The notes beneath the pieces were generated by a model that worked only from the letters and a program-made list of their open reading frames with translations, searched no databases and was not told the DNA's origin. DNA of 64,000 nt, from contig NZ_CP067130.1 in assembly GCF_028553745.1 (NCBI RefSeq), forward strand, positions 248,001 to 312,000. Reading direction: 5' to 3'. Every line of letters begins with the position of its first letter. Within the stretch, counting starts at the first letter, position 1. Below are positions 7,583-16,377 of this stretch, piece by piece. Origin of the DNA: Paracoccus seriniphilus. Its GTDB lineage: Bacteria; Pseudomonadota; Alphaproteobacteria; Rhodobacterales; Rhodobacteraceae. A program made the position numbers and the translations under genes.

Positions 7583-8626
7583 CTAGGCGACGAAAGAGTC
7601 AAACATCATGCTGAACAGTTCGCGTTCGGTGGTGATGTCCAGCTTGTAATACAGCCTGTGCTTGTGGTTGCGGATGGTGCCCACCCTGACCTCCAGAAAA
7701 TCCGCGATCTTGCCCGGCGTATATCCCTGCAACGTATAGCTGACGATCTTTCGCTCTGTCGGCGTCAGCCCGTTCTGCGCAGCAAAACGGTTGATGAGTT
7801 CTTCCGATGTCAGATCCAGAAAGCCCGGCGAGACGGTTTCCAGCATCACCGCCTTGCCATTGGGGGCAATTGCATTGGTGGTGTCCAGTGTTTCCCAATG
7901 CAGAATGATCGTCTCACTGATCTTTTCCGATCCCGAGCGCAGCGATCCGACAATCTCGGGCAACGGCGTTTCCAGCAGGGCATCTGCTTTCTGTGTCCAT
8001 TGGCGATTTCGAAACAGGATATTTCCTGACACATCCTGAACCATCGTCGCGATTTCGCCGTCATCCAGATCCAGACCGACCTGTCCGTAAAGGGTCTGAT
8101 AGATATGCAGCGAGTGAATCCGGGCCAGCAGCGGATAGATCAGACGTGCGCGCAGCTGTTCGGCTTCGGAAAACAGGCGCCGGGCCCGGTCGATGCAAAT
8201 CGCGATATAGACACCGCCGATCGAGGGCAGCATGAAAACCAGTTCGTCGCGGATCGCTGCGGATCGGTAGATCTCGTCATAGAACATCGTGTCCGAGCCG
8301 TTCCGCCGCTGTTCGTCAAAGGTCACGACAGGCCGGGTTGCCTCGTCCCGCACCATGCGCAGCAGCGGGTCGATCCGATAGTAGTTTTTCAGGTAGATCT
8401 GAACTGCCTCGGTGCTCATCGCGGCATTTACCAGAAATTCAGGCCGGGCATATTGCGCATAGCGGACAGTCAGATAACGGCCCGAATCCATATAGCAGGC
8501 CACTGCGGAAGCCAGTTTCACATAGAAATCATCCTTGCCCAGACTGTCGAGCACCGGCGCAAGATCTATGAGCAGTTCAAGGGCAGGATCGGGTGCGCCT
8601 CGTTTCATATTCTGTGTATCGGGCAT
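7583..8626 (-). CDS. LuxR-family transcriptional regulator (no receiver domain)
   Basis: 347 residues from the ATG at 8626, which has an AGGAAAGG site upstream; an in-frame start 57 bp earlier lacks one. The C-terminal 65 residues are a LuxR helix-turn-helix (LTPTERKIVSYTLQGYTPGK, then VGTIRNHKHRLYYKL). The N-terminal 270 residues resemble no receiver or autoinducer domain I can name and are probably a ligand-binding sensor. It is divergent from the amidase/Liv/ureohydrolase run, so it is the best candidate to bind the palindromes at 8745-8758 and 16264-16277. That pairing is inference. Confidence 0.82.
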   Translation of the reverse strand: MPDTQNMKRGAPDPALELLIDLAPVLDSLGKDDFYVKLASAVACYMDSGRYLTVRYAQYARPEFLVNAAMSTEAVQIYLKNYYRIDPLLRMVRDEATRPVVTFDEQRRNGSDTMFYDEIYRSAAIRDELVFMLPSIGGVYIAICIDRARRLFSEAEQLRARLIYPLLARIHSLHIYQTLYGQVGLDLDDGEIATMVQDVSGNILFRNRQWTQKADALLETPLPEIVGSLRSGSEKISETIILHWETLDTTNAIAPNGKAVMLETVSPGFLDLTSEELINRFAAQNGLTPTERKIVSYTLQGYTPGKIADFLEVRVGTIRNHKHRLYYKLDITTERELFSMMFDSFVA

Positions 8627-8744
8627 ATGTCCCTTTCCTTGGATGAACCTAAGCCTCTGCCTTGCACAAGGAAGGCCCGCCATGACATTGGGCGCGCGTC
8701 AATCCTGCACTGCCTGATTACAAGGCAGACTGCCTGCGCGCATG

Positions 8745-8758
8745 ATGACAGTTGTCAT
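8745..8758. promoter_or_regulatory. palindrome ATGACA-GT-TGTCAT before the amidase gene
   Basis: Two perfect 6-bp arms are separated by GT, 11 bp upstream of the amidase start and between divergent genes. The core TGACA-N2-TGTCA recurs at 16265-16276 before the ureohydrolase gene. This is the expected shape of a dimeric regulator's operator. A second inverted repeat (CTGCCT 8710-8715, AGGCAG 8723-8728) lies just upstream. Confidence 0.55.
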
Positions 8759-8769
8759 TCTTGCCCGGA

Positions 8770-10218
8770 ATGACCGTTTGCGATCTGCTGAAAGCCGACC
8801 CAAGCGAAAGAAACACAGTGGCCAGCCCCAGAGCAAAAGCACGCGAAATCGTCGAAGACCATATCTGCGGGCGCCGGACATGCGAGGAAACCGTGGCCGA
8901 TGTCATGGCCCGCCTGCCGCATGTCCAAGAGCGCTGCAATGCCTTCACGGAATGGTTCCCGCAAGAAGCGCAGGAGGCGGCGCGCGACCTGGATCGCAAA
9001 CTGGCACAGGGCGCGGTGCCGGGGCTTTTGCACGGGGTGCCGATCTGCATCAAGGACATGACCCCGAGCAAGGGTCATCACACCACGCTGGGGTCCTGGA
9101 CAAGCGGCGAGGGCAAGACATCCCATGACGCGGTGATCGTGCAAAGGCTGAAGGCCGCCGGTGCAATCATTGTCGGCAAGACCACCACTGCCGAACTGGC
9201 CTTTTCAAGTTTCACCAATACCGCACGCTATGGCGTGACCCGCAACCCTTGGGACCTGTCACGGAGTTCGGGCGGCTCCTCGGGTGGCTCGGCAGCAGCG
9301 GTTGCCGCCGGTCTGGTGCCGCTTGCCGAAGGCACCGATATGGGCGGCTCGGTACGCATTCCTGCGGCGGCCTGCGGCGTGGTGGGGTTCAAGCCCAGCC
9401 TTGGGCGTATTCCCATGGACATCGTGCCAAGCGCGCTGGAAACCCTGTCGCATTTCGGGGCTCTGGCAGGATCGGTCGAAGACGCCGCCCGCTTTGTCGC
9501 GGTCAGTGCCGGGCATCACCCCTCGGATATGCTGTCGCGGCGCAGCAGCTTCGAGCATGCAGCGACTGGCCCCGGCAACCTGACAGGGCGGCGTTTCGCA
9601 TTGTCGCGTGACCTTGGCTATTGCGCCGTCGATCCCGAAATAGACCGTGGCGTCATGGATATCGCGCAGCGTCTGCGCGATGCGGGCGCGATTGTCGAAG
9701 AGGTCGATCTGCCATGGACGCGGGACGTCTTCGATCAATGGGCGATCCGCTGGTTCTGCCTGCTGGCGACATTCCCCAATGCCCGGACAGCCGCGCAGCG
9801 GGCGCAGATGCATCCCGAATTGCAGGCAGGTCTGGAACAGGCACAACGCCATACCGCCATGGATCTGATGGGGGTCGAGGTTCTGCGCAGCAAGATGAAC
9901 CACCAACTCAACACGATATTCGCGCGATATGAGTTTCTGCTGTGCCCGACAAACGCCGTTCCGGCACCGCTGGTGACACAGAGCGATGCGGATTTCGAAA
10001 GAACGCTGCCGAACGGCAAGCTTGCCGCCTTCGACATGACCCATCCCTTCAATATGGTTCCGACAAGCCCGGTTCTGTCGCTGCCTATCGGCCTGACCGG
10101 CGCGCGCCTTCCGATCGGAATGCAGATTGTCGGCCCTCCCTTGCAGGACGAGGCCACGCTGTCCGTCGCTGCCGCCATCGAAGCCCTGATCGGGCCATTG
10201 CCGGTCCCGGAAATCTGA
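8770..10218 (+). CDS. amidase (amidase-signature family)
   Basis: 482 residues from the ATG at 8770; no strong ribosome site is visible and a TTG at 8752 is an alternative. The amidase-signature domain carries the Ser-cisSer-Lys triad K95 (VPICIKDM), S170 (GGSSGGS) and S194 ([12 protein letters not shown]). The spacing matches that of characterised members of the family exactly. Such enzymes hydrolyse carboxamides to acid plus ammonia. No Gat partners are nearby, so this is a catabolic amidase rather than GatA. It opens the run that includes the M24 peptidase and Liv transporter. The substrate is unknown. Confidence 0.88.
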   Translation: MTVCDLLKADPSERNTVASPRAKAREIVEDHICGRRTCEETVADVMARLPHVQERCNAFTEWFPQEAQEAARDLDRKLAQGAVPGLLHGVPICIKDMTPSKGHHTTLGSWTSGEGKTSHDAVIVQRLKAAGAIIVGKTTTAELAFSSFTNTARYGVTRNPWDLSRSSGGSSGGSAAAVAAGLVPLAEGTDMGGSVRIPAAACGVVGFKPSLGRIPMDIVPSALETLSHFGALAGSVEDAARFVAVSAGHHPSDMLSRRSSFEHAATGPGNLTGRRFALSRDLGYCAVDPEIDRGVMDIAQRLRDAGAIVEEVDLPWTRDVFDQWAIRWFCLLATFPNARTAAQRAQMHPELQAGLEQAQRHTAMDLMGVEVLRSKMNHQLNTIFARYEFLLCPTNAVPAPLVTQSDADFERTLPNGKLAAFDMTHPFNMVPTSPVLSLPIGLTGARLPIGMQIVGPPLQDEATLSVAAAIEALIGPLPVPEI

Positions 10219-10244
10219 TCCCCCAGACACCACAGGAGAAATTC

Positions 10245-11465
10245 ATGCCTGCCTTTCACATCCCCGATTCAGAATTCGCAGAACGCCGCGCGAAAGCGCA
10301 GGCCATGGCGAAGGATATGGGCCTGGATGCGCTGATCGTCTGGTCCCGCAGCGGGCATTCGGTCGAAGCCTATGGCGATCTTTACTATCTGACCAATTTC
10401 GTGTCGCTGTTTCCCTGCGTGCCCGACCGGCGCACCTGGTCCAGCCGCGGGCATGGCGCGTTGATCCTGCCCGTCGATGGCGATCCGATCCTTGTGACCG
10501 ATTATCTCGACGACCCCGAGGATCGTATCAAGGTCAGTGATGTGCGCGCCGAGCCTGACCTTGCCGCAGGCGTGGTCGATGTCTTGAAGGAAACCGGATT
10601 GCTGGGCGGCAAGCTTGGCATGGTCGGGATGATGTCCTTTCTGGTCAGTGCGCTGCGTCGGATGGAGGACCACGCCGGCCAACGGCTGGACCTGACGGAT
10701 GCCGACCACATCCTTGACCGCCTGCGCGTGATCAAGAGCCCCGCCGAGATCGCCCTGATGCGCCGCTCGGCTGCTGTCGGGGTCAAATGGATGGAGGCCA
10801 CAATGGGCGCCGTCATCGAAGGCAATACCGAGGGTGACGCCGTCGGCGCGGGCCTTGCGGTTCTGGCCGCAAATGGCGGCACGCAACAGGATATCGCCAT
10901 CTCAAGCGGTCCCAACGCGCAGCATTACATGGGCAGCTCGGGCGTGCCGCATTGGAATGTGACCCGACCGCTGCAGACAGGCGATCTGGTTCATATTGAC
11001 CAATGGGGACCGGTCAACGGCTATTATACCGATTTCGCCCGCTCGACTGTCGTGGGCGGCAAGCCTTCGGACGGACAACGTGAATTGCTTGATGGGAATG
11101 TCGCGCTGATCCACCATATCATTGCCTCGATCACTCCGAACCGAACAACTTTCGGAGACCTTTACCGGACCGGGGCCAAATGGCTGGACGACAACGGTTT
11201 TGCCAACCATAAGAGCACCGGCGACGAAACCAATAATTTCAGCAGGCTTTTCCCTTGCTTTGGCCATGCGCTTGGCCTTGGGATCGACGGGCCGTGGATC
11301 GTCGACGACGAAGATACCGTGATTGCTCCGAATATGACGCTGGCCATCGAGGCTCTGGTCAGCAAACCCGGGGTCGGAGCCTCGAATTTCGAGGAAAACG
11401 TGCTTGTCACAGAAAAAGGCGCAGAGATCCTGACAGCCGACTGCAACAGCAGGTTCTGGGCATGA
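10245..11465 (+). CDS. M24-family metallopeptidase (Xaa-Pro aminopeptidase-like)
   Basis: 406 residues from the ATG at 10245 with AGGAGA upstream. The N-terminal creatinase-like domain spans about 1-165 and the pita-bread catalytic domain about 170-400. All five metal ligands are visible: two Asp in HIDQWGPVNGYYTDF, His in CFGHALGLG, Glu in AIEALVSKP and Glu in NFEENVLV. This excludes true creatinase, which lacks the metal site. It probably cleaves an N-acyl, imino or peptide bond of a small imported molecule. It starts 26 bp after the amidase stop. Confidence 0.87.
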   Translation: MPAFHIPDSEFAERRAKAQAMAKDMGLDALIVWSRSGHSVEAYGDLYYLTNFVSLFPCVPDRRTWSSRGHGALILPVDGDPILVTDYLDDPEDRIKVSDVRAEPDLAAGVVDVLKETGLLGGKLGMVGMMSFLVSALRRMEDHAGQRLDLTDADHILDRLRVIKSPAEIALMRRSAAVGVKWMEATMGAVIEGNTEGDAVGAGLAVLAANGGTQQDIAISSGPNAQHYMGSSGVPHWNVTRPLQTGDLVHIDQWGPVNGYYTDFARSTVVGGKPSDGQRELLDGNVALIHHIIASITPNRTTFGDLYRTGAKWLDDNGFANHKSTGDETNNFSRLFPCFGHALGLGIDGPWIVDDEDTVIAPNMTLAIEALVSKPGVGASNFEENVLVTEKGAEILTADCNSRFWA

Positions 11466-11480
11466 ATGATTGCTGAAAAA

Positions 11481-11516
11481 CCGTCTGCCCGACATTCGAC
11501 ATGTCAGGGCGGACGG
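11481..11516 (+). promoter_or_regulatory. long stem-loop before the Liv-type binding-protein gene
   Basis: The left arm 11481-11495 and right arm 11501-11516 form a 15-bp stem with one T-G wobble and one bulged A, closed by loop TCGAC. No T-tract follows, so it is not a classic intrinsic terminator. It lies between the M24 gene and the binding-protein gene, whose ATG is 65 bp downstream. It probably marks an mRNA processing or stability element, or separates two transcripts. Confidence 0.5.
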
Positions 11517-11581
11517 ACAAGAACAAGATGGCGCGACACGGAAAGCGCAGCCGTCTGGAATTCCAACAGGAGATAAACACG

Positions 11582-12811
11582 ATGCGTTATCAATGCATAA
11601 ATCTGTTCGGTCTGGCGCGCGGGAATACCGTTGTTGCCGCCGCGATCATGGCCGCGCTCAGCGCGCAGGCCGCCAGTTCCGACACCATTTCCCTTGGCGC
11701 GCCGATCCCGCTGACCGGCTATCTGGCAGCAGACGGGGCAACGATGGAACGGGCGATCCGTCTGGCCGTCGATGAACTGAACGCAAATGGCGGTGTTCTG
11801 GGTAACCAGGTCGATGTCGTGACCTTCGATATCGGCGATCTGACCCCTGACAAACTGTCAGCGGCGGCTGCCAATCTGATCGAGCGCGAAGGCGTCAGCG
11901 CCCTGATCAACGGCTATGGAGGAATGGGGCCGGATATCCCGGCCTTCTGTCCCTATGGCATTCCCTATATCCACAATGATGCGGTCTCCAGCGTCATTGA
12001 TCTGGCCGAGCGGATGCATTGCGATGCTGTCTTCAATGCATCGGATGTCGATGTGAACTATGGCAAGGCCGTCTTCCAACAGATGCTGGCCACGGGATAT
12101 GAATTCGAGTCCAAGCGGCTGGCCATCGTCCATGGTGACTATGAATGGGATGTCGAGGTCGCCAAGGGCATGACCGAGGCCGCGCAGGCTGCCGGTTGGG
12201 AAGTCGTGTTCTCCGAGGAAGTCCCCTATGACACCGTCGAATGGACCGGCATCCTGTCCAAGATCCGCGCAACAGAGCCTGCCCTTGTTCATCTGGAAGC
12301 GCTGGACCCGGCAGTTGCCACGACCTTCATCTCGCAATTCAACGACAACCCTGCGGGCAATGCTCTGGTCAGTGTCGGCTATATGGGGGCCACGCCCGGT
12401 CTTGATGATGTGATCGCGCAGGGCAATGCGCAGGGCGTTCTGGCCTTTACCCTGAATGCGCATCTTGAAGACGAGGAAGGCGGCGCGTTCGAAGCAAAAT
12501 GGCAGGACGCCTATGGTGCCGAAGCCCCGATCAGTCTGGCGGCCGCAGTTTATGACATGGTCAATATGTGGGCAGCCGCCGTGGAACAGGCTGGCGATGC
12601 CTCGGATTACGCCGCCGTGGCCGATGCAATCCGTGGCATGGACTATGACGGAATTGCGGGAATCTATGCCTTCAACGACCGTAATTTCATCGACACCGGT
12701 TCCCAGACCCAACCCGCGCAGCTGATCCAGGTGCAGGACGGGAAACGCGTGCGCCTTGTCGTGGGTGACGAGAAGGTCGGCGAGATCGTTGCTCCAAGCT
12801 GGGGCAACTAA
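11582..12811 (+). CDS. Liv-type ABC transporter substrate-binding protein
   Basis: 409 residues from the ATG at 11582, which follows an AGGAG site; the codons upstream to 11501 look non-coding. The N-terminal signal peptide ends around AQA (residue 30). The mature protein begins with the typical ISLGAPIPLTGYLAADG and continues as a type I periplasmic fold (peripla_BP_6). This family binds branched-chain amino acids, amides, urea or short peptides. It delivers ligand to the permeases at 14289 and 15163. The genes around it suggest an amide or guanidino ligand rather than leucine. Confidence 0.88.
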   Translation: MRYQCINLFGLARGNTVVAAAIMAALSAQAASSDTISLGAPIPLTGYLAADGATMERAIRLAVDELNANGGVLGNQVDVVTFDIGDLTPDKLSAAAANLIEREGVSALINGYGGMGPDIPAFCPYGIPYIHNDAVSSVIDLAERMHCDAVFNASDVDVNYGKAVFQQMLATGYEFESKRLAIVHGDYEWDVEVAKGMTEAAQAAGWEVVFSEEVPYDTVEWTGILSKIRATEPALVHLEALDPAVATTFISQFNDNPAGNALVSVGYMGATPGLDDVIAQGNAQGVLAFTLNAHLEDEEGGAFEAKWQDAYGAEAPISLAAAVYDMVNMWAAAVEQAGDASDYAAVADAIRGMDYDGIAGIYAFNDRNFIDTGSQTQPAQLIQVQDGKRVRLVVGDEKVGEIVAPSWGN

Positions 12812-12828
12812 TGCAGCAAGGCCACTCT

Positions 12829-12854
12829 GCGCCATCATCCCCGGATGATGGCGC
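12829..12854 (+). promoter_or_regulatory. perfect 12-bp hairpin after the Liv-type binding-protein gene
   Basis: GCGCCATCATCC (12829-12840) pairs perfectly with GGATGATGGCGC (12843-12854) with a CC turn. It starts 18 bp after the binding-protein stop and 42 bp before the ATPase start, and has no T-tract. Hairpins in this position commonly stabilise the binding-protein part of a polycistronic mRNA. Confidence 0.6.
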
Positions 12855-12896
12855 GGCGGATCGCATCCGACTTGCCGGACCCAAGGGAGTCTTCGC

Positions 12897-13625
12897 ATGA
12901 GCCACATGTCGCTGGAAAATGTCACCATGAAGTTCGGACCGTTCCGGGCCTTGACCGACCTTTCCTTCCACATTTCCCGAGGCGAGATCCTGGGCGTCGC
13001 CGGGCCAAATGGTGCCGGGAAAAGCACCCTGATGGATGTCTGCACCGGCGGGTTGAAAGCCTCGGCAGGCGAGGTCATCTTTGACGGCAGGACGATCACC
13101 TCCTGCCCGCGCCATGTCCGCTGCGGTCTGGGAATTGCACAGACATTCCAGATTCCGACCCTGCTGTCATCCTTGACCGTGGGCGAGAATCTTCTGGCCG
13201 GTCATCTGTTCGGGCATGAGGCCCGCGGCACGCCTTCGGGCATTGCGCTGGAGGAAATCCTGTCGCTGACCCGTCTGGGCGATCATCTGGATATGGACGC
13301 GGCGCGTGCCGATCTGCTGACGCGCAAACGGATCATGCTGGGGGCCGCATTGGCGACCGGGCCGGAAATCATCTTCATGGACGAGCCTCTTGGCGGTCTG
13401 AATAGCGAAGAAATCGCGGAATTCCTCGATGTGGTCCGCCATGTTCGCGACAGCCTTGGGGTCACGGTGGTCATGGTCGAACACAAGACGCGGGCGCTTG
13501 CCGAGATCGCCGATCGCATCCTGATCATCAATTTCGGGGAATTCGTCATGCTCGACACACCATCGATCGTCCTGAACGACGACCATGTGGTCGAGATCTA
13601 TCTGGGCAAGAAACACGATGCTTGA
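12897..13625 (+). CDS. Liv-type ABC ATPase (LivG-like) with degenerate signature motif
   Basis: 242 residues from the ATG at 12897 after AGGGAG. Walker A is GPNGAGKST (36-44) and Walker B is EIIFMDEP (157-164), followed by a switch His in MVEHKT. The ABC signature, normally L-P-Y-G-Q-Q in LivG proteins, is replaced here by ARADLLTRKRIML (about 136-148) and lacks the key glycine. The ATPase site formed with LivF's Walker A may therefore be inactive, giving an asymmetric dimer. It overlaps the LivF-like gene by 8 bp. Confidence 0.87.
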   Translation: MSHMSLENVTMKFGPFRALTDLSFHISRGEILGVAGPNGAGKSTLMDVCTGGLKASAGEVIFDGRTITSCPRHVRCGLGIAQTFQIPTLLSSLTVGENLLAGHLFGHEARGTPSGIALEEILSLTRLGDHLDMDAARADLLTRKRIMLGAALATGPEIIFMDEPLGGLNSEEIAEFLDVVRHVRDSLGVTVVMVEHKTRALAEIADRILIINFGEFVMLDTPSIVLNDDHVVEIYLGKKHDA

Positions 13626-14292
13626 AATCCGCAATATCAACGCCGGATATGGCGACTTCCATATCCTGCATGACGTGTCGCTGAACGTCACCAGAGGCGA
13701 GATGGTCGCCGTGGTGGGGGCAAACGGGCATGGGAAAAGCACGTTGCTCAAGGCCGTATGCGGCATCTTGCCGGTAAGCGATGGCTCGGTCCGGTTCAAC
13801 GACGAAGAGATCGAGGGCCGCTCTGCACCGGATCTGGTCGGGCGCGGGCTGGTCTATGTGGCCGAGGACCGGCGCCTGTTTCCCGACATGACGGTTCTGG
13901 AAAATCTGGAACTGGGTGCGTTTCTTCCGCAGGCGCGCAAGATGGAAAAGCAAAATCTGGAACGGGTCTTCGATCTGTATCCCAGACTGGCCGAGCGGCG
14001 CGGCCAGCTGTGCCGGACGCTGAGCGGGGGCGAGGCGCAGATGGTTGCGCTGGGACGCGGGCTGATGTCCAACCCCACCTTGCTGGCCATTGACGAACCC
14101 TCCCTGGGCCTTGCCCCCAATCTGACGGAAACCATGCTGCAGACAGTGGCGACGCTCAACAAGGAAGGTCTGACCATCCTGATCGTCGAACAAAGCATGT
14201 CGCTGCTGCGCGGGATGATCGACCGCGTCTATTTCATCGAGGAGGGCGTCGTCTCGGCCGCCGTGCCGGAACAGGTTCAGGAATCGCTATGA
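13618..14292 (+). CDS. Liv-type ABC ATPase (LivF-like)
   Basis: 224 residues. The ATG at 13618 lies inside the end of the LivG-like gene, so translation is coupled. Walker A is GANGHGKST (34-42), the signature is canonical (LSGGEAQM), Walker B is LLAIDEPSLGL and the switch His region is VEQSM. It pairs with the LivG-like subunit in the cytoplasmic motor of the importer. The His in Walker A is a mild variant of the usual GANGAGKT. Confidence 0.9.
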   Translation: MLEIRNINAGYGDFHILHDVSLNVTRGEMVAVVGANGHGKSTLLKAVCGILPVSDGSVRFNDEEIEGRSAPDLVGRGLVYVAEDRRLFPDMTVLENLELGAFLPQARKMEKQNLERVFDLYPRLAERRGQLCRTLSGGEAQMVALGRGLMSNPTLLAIDEPSLGLAPNLTETMLQTVATLNKEGLTILIVEQSMSLLRGMIDRVYFIEEGVVSAAVPEQVQESL

Positions 14293-15161
14293 CCCAGATG
14301 ATCGAAATTCTGCTGAGCGGCATCACACAGGGGGCGGTCTATTGTCTGATCGCCATCGGATTGTCGCTTGTCTACGGGGCGTCGCGCATCCTCAATTTCG
14401 CGCATGGCTCTCTCTATACACTGGGTGGATATATCGCCTGGTTTCTGGTGGTCGGTTATCTCGATCTGCCCCTCTGGCTGGGCATTCTGGTCGCGATTCC
14501 GGTTCTGGCGGCCAGCGGCCTTGTGATCGAGCGGGTGATCATCCGCCCGCTGCGCAGTTCGCCGAACTGGAAGGTCAACACCATCATGGTGACGCTTGGC
14601 CTTGCCTTCATCATCGAGAATGGGTTGCAGCTGGTCTTCGGGCCGGGCACCAAGACCATACCGGCCTTTGCCGAAGGTGTGGTGACCCTGGGCGGGATCA
14701 CCCTGTCCTGGTACAAGATCTGGATCTTCGCAATTTCCCTGAGTCTTGTAGGCGCGCTCGAGTTCTTTCTGACCCATACACGCTATGGTCAGGCCGTGCG
14801 GGCCGTCTCGCAGGACATGCAGGGTGCCAGTCAGGTCGGCATCAATGTCAATCAGGTCTTTGCGCTGACCTTTGCCCTTTCGGTGGTTCTGACCGGGATT
14901 GCCGGGATATTGCTGGCGCCGGTCTTCCTGATCTCGCCGCTTGGTGGATGGGGGCCCTTCCTCAAGGCCTTTGTCATTGTGGTTCTGGGCGGATTGGGCA
15001 GCACCAAGGGGGCCTTTGTGGCAGCCTTCATCCTCGGCGTTCTGGAGGCCTATATCATCTTTTTTCTGGGGTCGAACTGGGCGATGCCCGCCTGGCTGGT
15101 CATGCTGATCGTCGTGCTGATGATCCGTCCGAAAGGCCTGTTCGGGGTTTGGGAGAGCTGA
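14289..15161 (+). CDS. Liv-type ABC permease (LivH-like)
   Basis: 290 residues with about eight hydrophobic segments and an N-terminus (LLSGITQGAVYCLIAIGLSL) diagnostic of LivH. The conserved RILNFAHGSLYTLGGY segment follows at about residue 35. It overlaps the LivF-like stop as ATGA and is followed 1 bp later by the LivM-like gene. It forms half of the inner-membrane channel. Confidence 0.92.
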   Translation: MTQMIEILLSGITQGAVYCLIAIGLSLVYGASRILNFAHGSLYTLGGYIAWFLVVGYLDLPLWLGILVAIPVLAASGLVIERVIIRPLRSSPNWKVNTIMVTLGLAFIIENGLQLVFGPGTKTIPAFAEGVVTLGGITLSWYKIWIFAISLSLVGALEFFLTHTRYGQAVRAVSQDMQGASQVGINVNQVFALTFALSVVLTGIAGILLAPVFLISPLGGWGPFLKAFVIVVLGGLGSTKGAFVAAFILGVLEAYIIFFLGSNWAMPAWLVMLIVVLMIRPKGLFGVWES

Positions 15162-15162
15162 A

Positions 15163-16176
15163 ATGAAAACATCAAGACAAGACGACCCCACACAGCTGAT
15201 CTCTTCGGTTTTCACCGGACGGGGATTGCTGAGGGACAGCGTGATCTATTGGATTGTCGTGGCCGGTCTGGCCCTGTTGGGGGCGCTGATCGGCGACAAC
15301 TATATCCGCCATGTGTTCATCCTGGTGTTCATCTGGTGCATCGTCATCGCATCATGGGATCTGATCCTGGGATATGCCGGAATCTTCAATTATGCCCAAT
15401 TGGTGTTCTTTGCCGTCGGGGCCTATTCGTCGGCCATGTTGTCGATCTATGCGGGATTCACGCCCTTGCTGTCGATCGCCTGCGCCGCCATCTTCGGTGG
15501 CGCAGTCGGGGCGCTGATCGCCATTCCCAGCCTGCGCCTGAAGGGCGAATATGTGGCCCTGTTCACCTTTGCCGTTCATCTGGCACTGCCGCCGGTCATC
15601 CAGCAGGGCAAGGCCATCGGGATGGGGGGACATACCGGCCTTCTGGGCGTGCCCTGGCTGAACCTGTTCGGCTATCAGGTCTCGACAATCGACAAGCTGA
15701 CATGGTTCTGGGTCTCGCTCGCTTTCGGCGCTGTCTGTGTCTATGTGATCTATTTCGTGGTGCTGCGCGGGCGTATGGGGCTGGCTTTCGTCGCGATGCG
15801 CGATGCCGGCACCTTTGCCCAGTCCATTGGCGTGAATGAGAACAAATACAAGTTTCTGGCCTTTGTCGTCTCGGCTGTCTTCACCGCCATCGCCGGTGGC
15901 ATCTATGCCCATTATACCACCGTGGTCACACCCAAGATCCTGGGCACCGAGTTCTTTCTGATGGCCATGGTCATGATTGCGGTCGGCGGCATGGGCCGTT
16001 TTCCCGGTGCCATCCTTGGCGTCTTTGTCGTGGTGATCGGCAACGAGCTGCTGAGAAGCTTTGACGACTACCGGCTGCTGTTGCTGGGTGTCGCGGTCGT
16101 CGTGCTGGTGATCTTTTTCCCCAATGGCCTTGCCGGTCTGACCCGGCGGCGACGGGCTGACGGCGACAGGGCATGA
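15163..16176 (+). CDS. Liv-type ABC permease (LivM-like)
   Basis: 337 residues, eight to ten hydrophobic segments, with the LivM core GYAGIFNYAQLVFFAVGAYS near residue 70 and the cytoplasmic loop RDAGTFAQSIGVNENKYK that contacts the ATPase. The gene starts 1 bp after livH and ends the transporter set. The ureohydrolase gene begins 201 bp downstream, behind its own palindromic site. Confidence 0.92.
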   Translation: MKTSRQDDPTQLISSVFTGRGLLRDSVIYWIVVAGLALLGALIGDNYIRHVFILVFIWCIVIASWDLILGYAGIFNYAQLVFFAVGAYSSAMLSIYAGFTPLLSIACAAIFGGAVGALIAIPSLRLKGEYVALFTFAVHLALPPVIQQGKAIGMGGHTGLLGVPWLNLFGYQVSTIDKLTWFWVSLAFGAVCVYVIYFVVLRGRMGLAFVAMRDAGTFAQSIGVNENKYKFLAFVVSAVFTAIAGGIYAHYTTVVTPKILGTEFFLMAMVMIAVGGMGRFPGAILGVFVVVIGNELLRSFDDYRLLLLGVAVVVLVIFFPNGLAGLTRRRRADGDRA

Positions 16177-16263
16177 CCCTGTCCCGGTAAGAAATATGGC
16201 GATGGGGGCGCGCCGTTTCCATCGCCCGCGGCGGCAGGACAGACAAGACCGACGCTTTCAACG

Positions 16264-16277
16264 GTGACAGCTGTCAC
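16264..16277. promoter_or_regulatory. perfect palindrome GTGACAGCTGTCAC before the ureohydrolase gene
   Basis: A 14-bp perfect palindrome lies 100 bp upstream of the ureohydrolase start. Its core TGACA-N2-TGTCA is the same as at 8746-8757 before the amidase gene. The repetition at both ends of the gene run supports a shared regulator and a separate promoter for the ureohydrolase. Confidence 0.6.
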
Positions 16278-16377
16278 GATTGCCCATGCCCCGGAGTCCG
16301 GCAGAGACTGGGGGCAGGAACTCAACCAAATTGCCCGGCTGAATGCCTGCCGGCAGCATATCTGAAAGGCCATTGTC

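Noticed and set aside
10245..11465. Creatinase as the identity of the M24-family protein
   Set aside because: All five metal ligands of the peptidase branch are present, whereas creatinase lacks the metal site.
12897..13625. LivG-like gene as a pseudogene
   Set aside because: Walker A, Walker B and switch His are intact, and reading frame and overlaps are normal. Only the signature is divergent.
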